Assembly: GCA_902729315.2 (NCBI GenBank)
Contig: LR746279.1
Coordinates: 944,001 to 1,008,000, forward strand
Reading direction: 5' to 3'
DNA: 64,000 nt
Source: Spirodela intermedia
Taxonomy: Eukaryota; Streptophyta; Magnoliopsida; Alismatales; Araceae
Shown here: positions 58,658-64,000 of the stretch, piece after piece
Layout: the number at the start of each line of letters is the position of its first letter
Position numbering within the stretch: the first letter of the stretch is position 1
Made by a program: the position numbers and the translations under genes
Notes under the pieces: model-generated
Seen by the model: only the letters and a program-made list of their open reading frames with translations
The model's database searches: none
What the model was told of the DNA's origin: nothing

Positions 58658-59196
58658 GGCATCCACGTGAAAATATCCCTTAAACGACCCCTGCAAAACA
58701 TTTGCAATGACTTTCTAGAAGGTTCAAGACCTATCACGTGACAGCAGGCTGGTAAGAGGTGGTAGGAGTGGTAGGCCCATTAAAGCACTAGAGACTCACT
58801 AGTAGCAGGCGGTAGGATGAGACCAACGCCACACCCAAAGATATGGTCAAGACCACTCATGTGCAAGAATAATGTATTATAAGAAGTCTCAAGCCCAAGG
58901 AGGAAGGGCAGGAAGAAGCATCCACTGAAGTTATGGAGACCAGCCATATCTGAGCAGCGACCCCATCCTCCCATTTCCTCATTTAGAAGGACTAGCCTCG
59001 GGCCCTTTGGACGGCCCTTCAATTATCCCACCCCCTTGTACTTTTTTTGAACTCTTGTTATGGTTCGAAGATTCAAAGGTCTATCCTATCTAATCGGTCT
59101 TTTAATTACAGTGAACTTTCCTTGGTTTTCCCTCCTTAGTTCCCTCTTTCTCTCCTTTACTCTGTCCCTCACAGCGGATACCCATCATGTTCTCAC
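58658..59196. other. Unassigned DNA downstream of MT-4
   Basis: Exons 3 onward of a methyltransferase copy would be expected here on the minus strand but were not found. No other feature was recognised. Confidence 0.45.
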
Positions 59197-59713
59197 AGGT
59201 TTAGGCTTGAGGGCTCCTTCCTTATCAGTGGTTCATAGCAAACTGGGCACTCAAATATGTCGAATTACGGACTAGCGCCCTTCTCCTCCTCCAAAAATGA
59301 AGCTTCTCGATTCAATATTCAGAAAACTGTGAAGATGGAGATGCGAAGGAAAGACTGGACAATATCTGTGTCTATCAAGCGTACTAAATTCTCCACACTC
59401 ACAGTGATCCAACTAAGATTGAGTGCACCCACGAAGTATGGAAAGTGCCAAACATTGGGAACTACCCATTCATATCCGAGACCAGTCTCCGGAAGACAGG
59501 CAGGAGCCCTACCTTCTCAACAACAACCGCTGCGGCATTGATCCGAAACCATACGGGTGAATGCAGCCTCCGCCCCTTGCAGAAGTGAAGCAGAAGCCCC
59601 GGATGGGCAGAGATGTTCTGCAAGTCCCGCCCTTCATGTTGAAGGCAAGAATGGGAGCGGAAGGAGTCGGGACAGTCAGCGGAGGAGGCCATCGCTCGTC
59701 GCCGACTCCTCAA
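59197..59713 (-). pseudogene. Methyltransferase fragment MT-4 (exons 1 and 2)
   Basis: Exon 1 (MASSAD start at 59692 or an upstream Met at 59713, to 59513) parallels MT-3 exon 1: FRSHSCLQHEGRDLQ and RRLHSPVWFRINAA. Exon 2 (59326-59197) lacks about 30 bases at its start and contains an in-frame TAA (agtccgTAAttc) before the CPVCYEPL piece. The zinc-ribbon second half, catalytic exons and end are missing. It lies about 410 bp beyond the end of MT-3 in the same orientation, a truncated tandem copy. Confidence 0.85.
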
Positions 59714-60121
59714 ATTCCCTTTCTCTCTACTCTTCGACCCTTCGACCGTTCGATATTCTGGAGATTCGGAAAACCCCGCCGTTCTTCATCCATCACCGTC
59801 CGCTTCTTCCCACGCAGACGTGGTGTAAGATTCTGAGCTTCACGTCCTTCTCTACTTCCCACCACAATAACCAGGCGATCATTTGTACCCATGGAATTTT
59901 TTTATCTTAACGATAGACCAGGGTGGCGGCTACAGCGATAAAGTACATCCACACATAATGTAGTCAACGTGTCTTAACGGCCCGTTGACTGGGAGATACG
60001 TTTCCAATGATGGGCTTGTCAGTCCTAGGCCCAATTATAGCGAGGCCCAGCCCAAATAAAGGGGATCTGGATCTGTGACTGAGAACCGCACACGAAGGGT
60101 GATAAGCCAAATGGTGATAAG

Positions 60122-63100
60122 TCAACGCTTCTGAGCGGAGAACATGATGAAGAAACGGTCCACCTTGCAAGAGTAGTTGACGAGGCCGCACGTCCTACAG
60201 AGGTCCTCGATCTCCTCTTCGCTGAAGTAGGAAAATCCCACCAAAAACTGCGTCCGGGCCACCACAAAAGAGAATGAGTGAGTGAGTGAGAGGGAGAGAG
60301 AGAGAGAGAGAGAGATATGGGCTTGGGTTCAACTTTACCCTGCCGAGAGAGTTGACACTAGAAAGGAAGGTGGTGGCAACGAAAACGCCCCCGCTTCTCA
60401 GGACGCGGTTTATCTCGGCGACCTATTGAAGAGGAGGACCTCCAGATCAGAATCAGGGTTCTCAGGTTGGGGTTCACCAGAGTCAACGGGTCATCCAGTT
60501 GTCGGTTCGCAATTCCAATTTTGGCAATTTTCTTGAATAGTTATCCATATGGGGAGTGGTTTTTCAGGAAGCGAGGGATCTAAGATAGTAGCAATGGTGA
60601 GAGGGAGAAGGATTACCGCATTAGAAGGAGAAGGCCAGCAGTGGAGGGCCGCACCAGCATGAATAGCATCGATGGAACCTGACTCAAAAGGGAGCCTTGA
60701 GACATCTGCTCTAACAAGAGCGAGGTTCCTGAAAAATTCATGTAGATGTGAAATCATTAGAAAATTTACCAACATTAGAGAGACATGCCCTCAAGAGAGA
60801 GAGAGAGAGCGAGAGAATTTTGAGGCTCAAGCCTGAAAACATGGGCTTGATCCTCAAGGATATGCCGGAGCTTTTGGATGCCCCATTGTATCCTCACACG
60901 TGCCTTCAACTATGTCACAGATGAGAGAGTCTTTGTTAAGGTTTAGGAAAGAACCATTTTCCTCAGGTTAGAAGGTCAAAACAGTGACCTTGAATAGACC
61001 ATTATGCTAATTCTGTCATCTGTTCGTCAGAAGAAGATGATGGTTAGCTCTATATCTTTCAAGAGATCTAGAATTTCATGTACATGTAGAATTATTAGAA
61101 GATTACAGAGAAGTAGAGAGACATGCCTTCATGAGGGAGAGAGAGAGAGAGAAAGAGAGAGACGTTTTGAGGCTGAAGATTGAAACATGGGTATAGGAGG
61201 CCTATTAAATCCAAATATCCATCCATTAAACGGCTTCAACAGTTTAATAAGCCTGATGGGGTGAACCCAAAGCTGATGATCTTTTATCCTTATTGAAAGT
61301 TTTGGGCAGATAGTCCCATGTTCTCTACCTAATATGGGATCCCTCATGAAAGCATTGTGTCATCTGAGCATAAAGTCAACTGACCATGGGTTCATTTACT
61401 TGTATAGGATTGACCTAACAAGACGATAGGTTTTAGGATTTATGGTTTCAGGTCCACAACATTTGAGAGCCGGTTAAGAGATGACCATAGGTTTACGGTG
61501 ATTATCTAAAACTTGAACTGATAATAGAATACCAGAAAGTAGATTAAAGGAATTAGCTTACGCATTCAAGAGAGCATCATCTTTTGCAATGAAGTCGTAG
61601 CACTGGCGAAGCATGTTCTCAGAGAAATCCAGTGCAATGACTCCGGAGAAAGTCCCAGAGCTGGCGAACTTTCTTGAAAATAGGCCACTCCCGCAGCTTA
61701 CGTCTAATAGAAGACCACCTGCTACAGGCTTGAAGTACTCCTGAGCCATTTTGAACTGCAGGGGTGAAACATTCTCAGTATAATACCACAGAGGATGAAG
61801 AAATATAAAAATAATAATCATCATCATTATCATCAGTAACATTATGCAAATCATGAATATAAAACATGAACCTACATAAATTAGTCTATTTTAATAAATT
61901 AAATATTTATTGTTGCAGAGCACCTCATCTTCAAGACCAGGGAATCCATTTTGACCAAAACCTTGTCGCCATCCCCTCTCATAAAGAAATGAGACAAGTG
62001 GACTCCTGACGAGAGGAAGAATTAAAGACATGAGAGTATAATTATGAAGCCCCTGATCTACAGCTGTAATCAAGTTATGAATTGAAGTGCAACAAACAGA
62101 AATAGAAACCGAATTGGAATCTTCGATCGCATGGTTGAGCAGCTAGTAACATGTATTTGTATTTCTTCGTAAATTTATATTTATCCAGTTCACTTCAATT
62201 TTACCTATTCTGTTGTCAAAGAAAATGCCCATCACTGGTATGAAAAAATCGACCTTGTGCAACCCCAGAATGATAGTTTCAAGAAGCATTAGCGAATTCA
62301 GCTTCACTTTTCTTTTCTAAGAAAGGGAGTATTCCCTAATTGAATTTAATATTCTTACCCTAGTTCATTGATAGGAAGCTTGAGATAGGCCACAGATACG
62401 AAACGATAGCCAGTTTTCTATATTTAGAGATGACTTTTTACCCCGTGGATGGGTCTTTCGGGATCCTGGATCACAAATCATTTTTTGCCTTTTCAGCCGA
62501 TGAAGTCCTGTTTTATGAACGATGATCTCTGGGTCCTTGCAACCCCTTGAGAAATCAATCGTACATCCAAGGGAGGTCTTCTGTGCATATCTCTCTCTAT
62601 ACTTCTTCTTTGTGCCAGAATACTCAAGCCAGGGCAAAGTGCCAGTGCCATAAAGGGCCTCTAAAATGTTAGAGGAAACTTCATTCTTTTTGCCAAAGTA
62701 ATTGCAGTCATCTAAACAAGAAGAAACAGGTACTACGTCACGAACCTGAACAGCTCAGTCTTTGAAGGCATGAATTCATTGTACGCCCTAGTCCCGGACG
62801 TGACGGTGAGATCAAGATACGTATTCCTGCTGGAGAACGGCTTGTTGCACCTTTCACACTTGAAACTAGACCTGTAGATGGCCGACCTGATGAACCACAC
62901 CAATGTTCAGATATCCCAGCCAAGATAATAGGCATGCCAGAGAGAGTTAGAAATGAGGTGTTCTCACGGGTTTAGGCCTGAGGGCCCCTTCCTTATCAGT
63001 GGTTCATAGCAAATTGGGCAAGCAAATATGTCGAGTTCCGGACTAGCTTCCTCCTGAAAAATCGAAGCTTCTCGACTCAATATTTCTCCATCGGCATTGA

Positions 63101-63353
63101 AACAAGACCACACGATTGTACAGAAAACTTTAAAGATAGAGATCCGAAGTTAGGCAGGACCCCCTACCTTCCCAACAACGGCCACCGCGGCTTTGATCCG
63201 GAACCTTGCGGGTGAATGCAGCCTCCGCCCCTGGCGGAAGGGAATCAGAAGCCCCGGATTGGCGGAGATCCTCCACAGGTCCTGTTCTGCCTGTCGGAGG
63301 CGAGAATGAGAACGGAAGGACGCCAGAAGCGTCGCGGAGGAGGCCATCGCCAC
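60122..63353 (-). CDS. MT-3: plastid SAM-dependent methyltransferase-like gene (At2g41040/At1g78140 type), possibly impaired
   Basis: Exons: 63353-63168, 63127-62968, 62886-62746, 62005-61924, 61755-61562, 60728-60617, 60422 to about 60337, and last about 60253-60122. Exon 1 looks like a transit peptide. Exons 2-3 give a zinc ribbon (CPICYEPL, then CERCNK). Exon 5 has SAM motif I LLLDVSCGSGLFSRKFA and then VIALDFSENMLRQC. Exon 6 has HAGAALHCWPSPSNA. The last exon has EEEIEDLCRTCGLVNY. Arabidopsis relatives are reported in plastids and plastoglobules; the substrate is unknown. Exons 2-6 join in perfect phase. Problems: intron 1 is only 40 bp, exon 1 and 2 phases do not match at the obvious sites, and the usual RYSPSTPW..RPF stretch after TTFL is missing. 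It may be a pseudogene or have altered ends. Confidence 0.7.
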
Positions 63354-64000
63354 TTCGCCGCCTCTTCCTCCTCAAATTCCGTCTCTACTCTTCGATCCTT
63401 CGATCTTCTGGAGATCGAAAATCCCACGTACTTTGAAGCGTCCTGGTAGACGTGAAGTTCTGAGCTTCACGTCGTTCGCAACATTCGTCTAAAGTAGGCA
63501 GGCGTTCAGTTGTAGCCACCTACCCCACCCACCAAAAAAAAAAAGGGAAAATTGGGAAAACATAAAAATTTTAGATTTTCGAACTTTCATTAGGCCAATT
63601 TTTTTTAAAATTCAATTACTAAAAAAGGGAATTACAAATACCTCTCCAGTGAAGGTTGGTAGATCTGATCTGCAAATTGGCTTGCAGAAGGTTATGTAGC
63701 TGCTTGCAATTGTGGAAAACACTAACAAGATCGTGTACCTCAATCCCTCCATTAATCAGGGGAGTGTCAGTGCTAAGATCACTCCATGTTGCCATCATGC
63801 CCGGCGTTTTCTCTACACTGGACACGGCAAAAGATGATTTTTGATGGTGTTGAAGCTGGCCCACAAGTCCAATCGGGCCTATAATCAAATAATGAACCCC
63901 ACCCGTCTGCTAATGGCTTTCATGGCCCGAAAATTTTCCCAAATTTTTTTTCGAAGGGGTGGGTGGGGAGTCCTTGTTGGCCTCTCGTTAAGAGAAAAAA
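63354..64000. promoter_or_regulatory. Upstream region of MT-3, with an inverted copy of an MT upstream segment
   Basis: 63449-63473 repeats the GACGTGAAG..CTTCACGTC palindrome of MT-2. The match to the MT-2 upstream region continues to about 63520 and then breaks. 63690-63850 is the shared exon-like fragment. 63900-64000 is the reverse complement of 47705-47800 (MT-2 upstream), so it points to a further copy starting beyond the right edge on the plus strand. Confidence 0.6.

Overview
This is a nuclear window from a flowering plant. Intron-split genes match plant families (TRS120, class II KNOX, a P-class PPR protein, a plastid methyltransferase). Coding exons are very GC-rich, as in many monocots, and sit between AT-rich blocks of Ty3/gypsy and Ty1/copia retrotransposons. 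I cannot name the species.

Left gene island (1-18.0 kb). The last five exons of TRS120/TRAPPC9, a TRAPPII tethering subunit, come first (+). A complete six-exon class II KNOX homeobox gene of the KNAT3 type follows (+, 6332-9280), behind a long pyrimidine-rich leader built of tandem repeats. Next are a short single-exon protein of a plant-specific uncharacterised family (-, 10574-11014), a decayed copia 3' end (12.0-13.8 kb), an intronless mitochondrial-type PPR gene like Arabidopsis At1g80550 (+, 14717-16126), and the last exons of a BAG6/CIP73-like ubiquitin-domain gene (-, 16.4-18.0 kb).

Methyltransferase (MT) region (19-64 kb). Four full or partial copies of one methyltransferase gene (At2g41040/At1g78140 type) lie on the minus strand. 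MT-1 is a fragment with exon 4 only (19.8-20.4 kb). MT-2 is one gene cut in two: exons 1-5 at 47.5-45.8 kb and exons 6-7 at 20.8-20.4 kb. MT-4 has exons 1-2 only (59.7-59.2 kb). MT-3 is the most complete (63.35-60.12 kb). Frameshifts or stops break MT-1, MT-2 and MT-4. MT-3 keeps frame in exons 2-6 but has a very short intron 1 and lacks a conserved C-terminal stretch.

MT-2 intron 5 holds a nest of retroelements about 24.4 kb long. An old chromovirus (21278 to about 45715, iMet-type primer site) was hit twice by a second gypsy family whose LTR begins TGATAAG. The first hit is a gag-only element (23727-32847) whose 3' LTR carries a younger solo LTR flanked by AAGCT. The second is a solo LTR (34446-34950 plus 43550-44708) split by an inverted autonomous relative that has lost its 3' LTR (34951-43549).

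The 48-59 kb stretch holds more LTR pieces of the same family, a copia remnant on the minus strand, and unassigned AT-rich DNA. I found no rRNA or tRNA gene and no CRISPR array. The most unusual features are the split methyltransferase gene with its datable insertion order, the gag-only element with an acidic extension where pol should be, and the scrambled or inverted methyltransferase segments.
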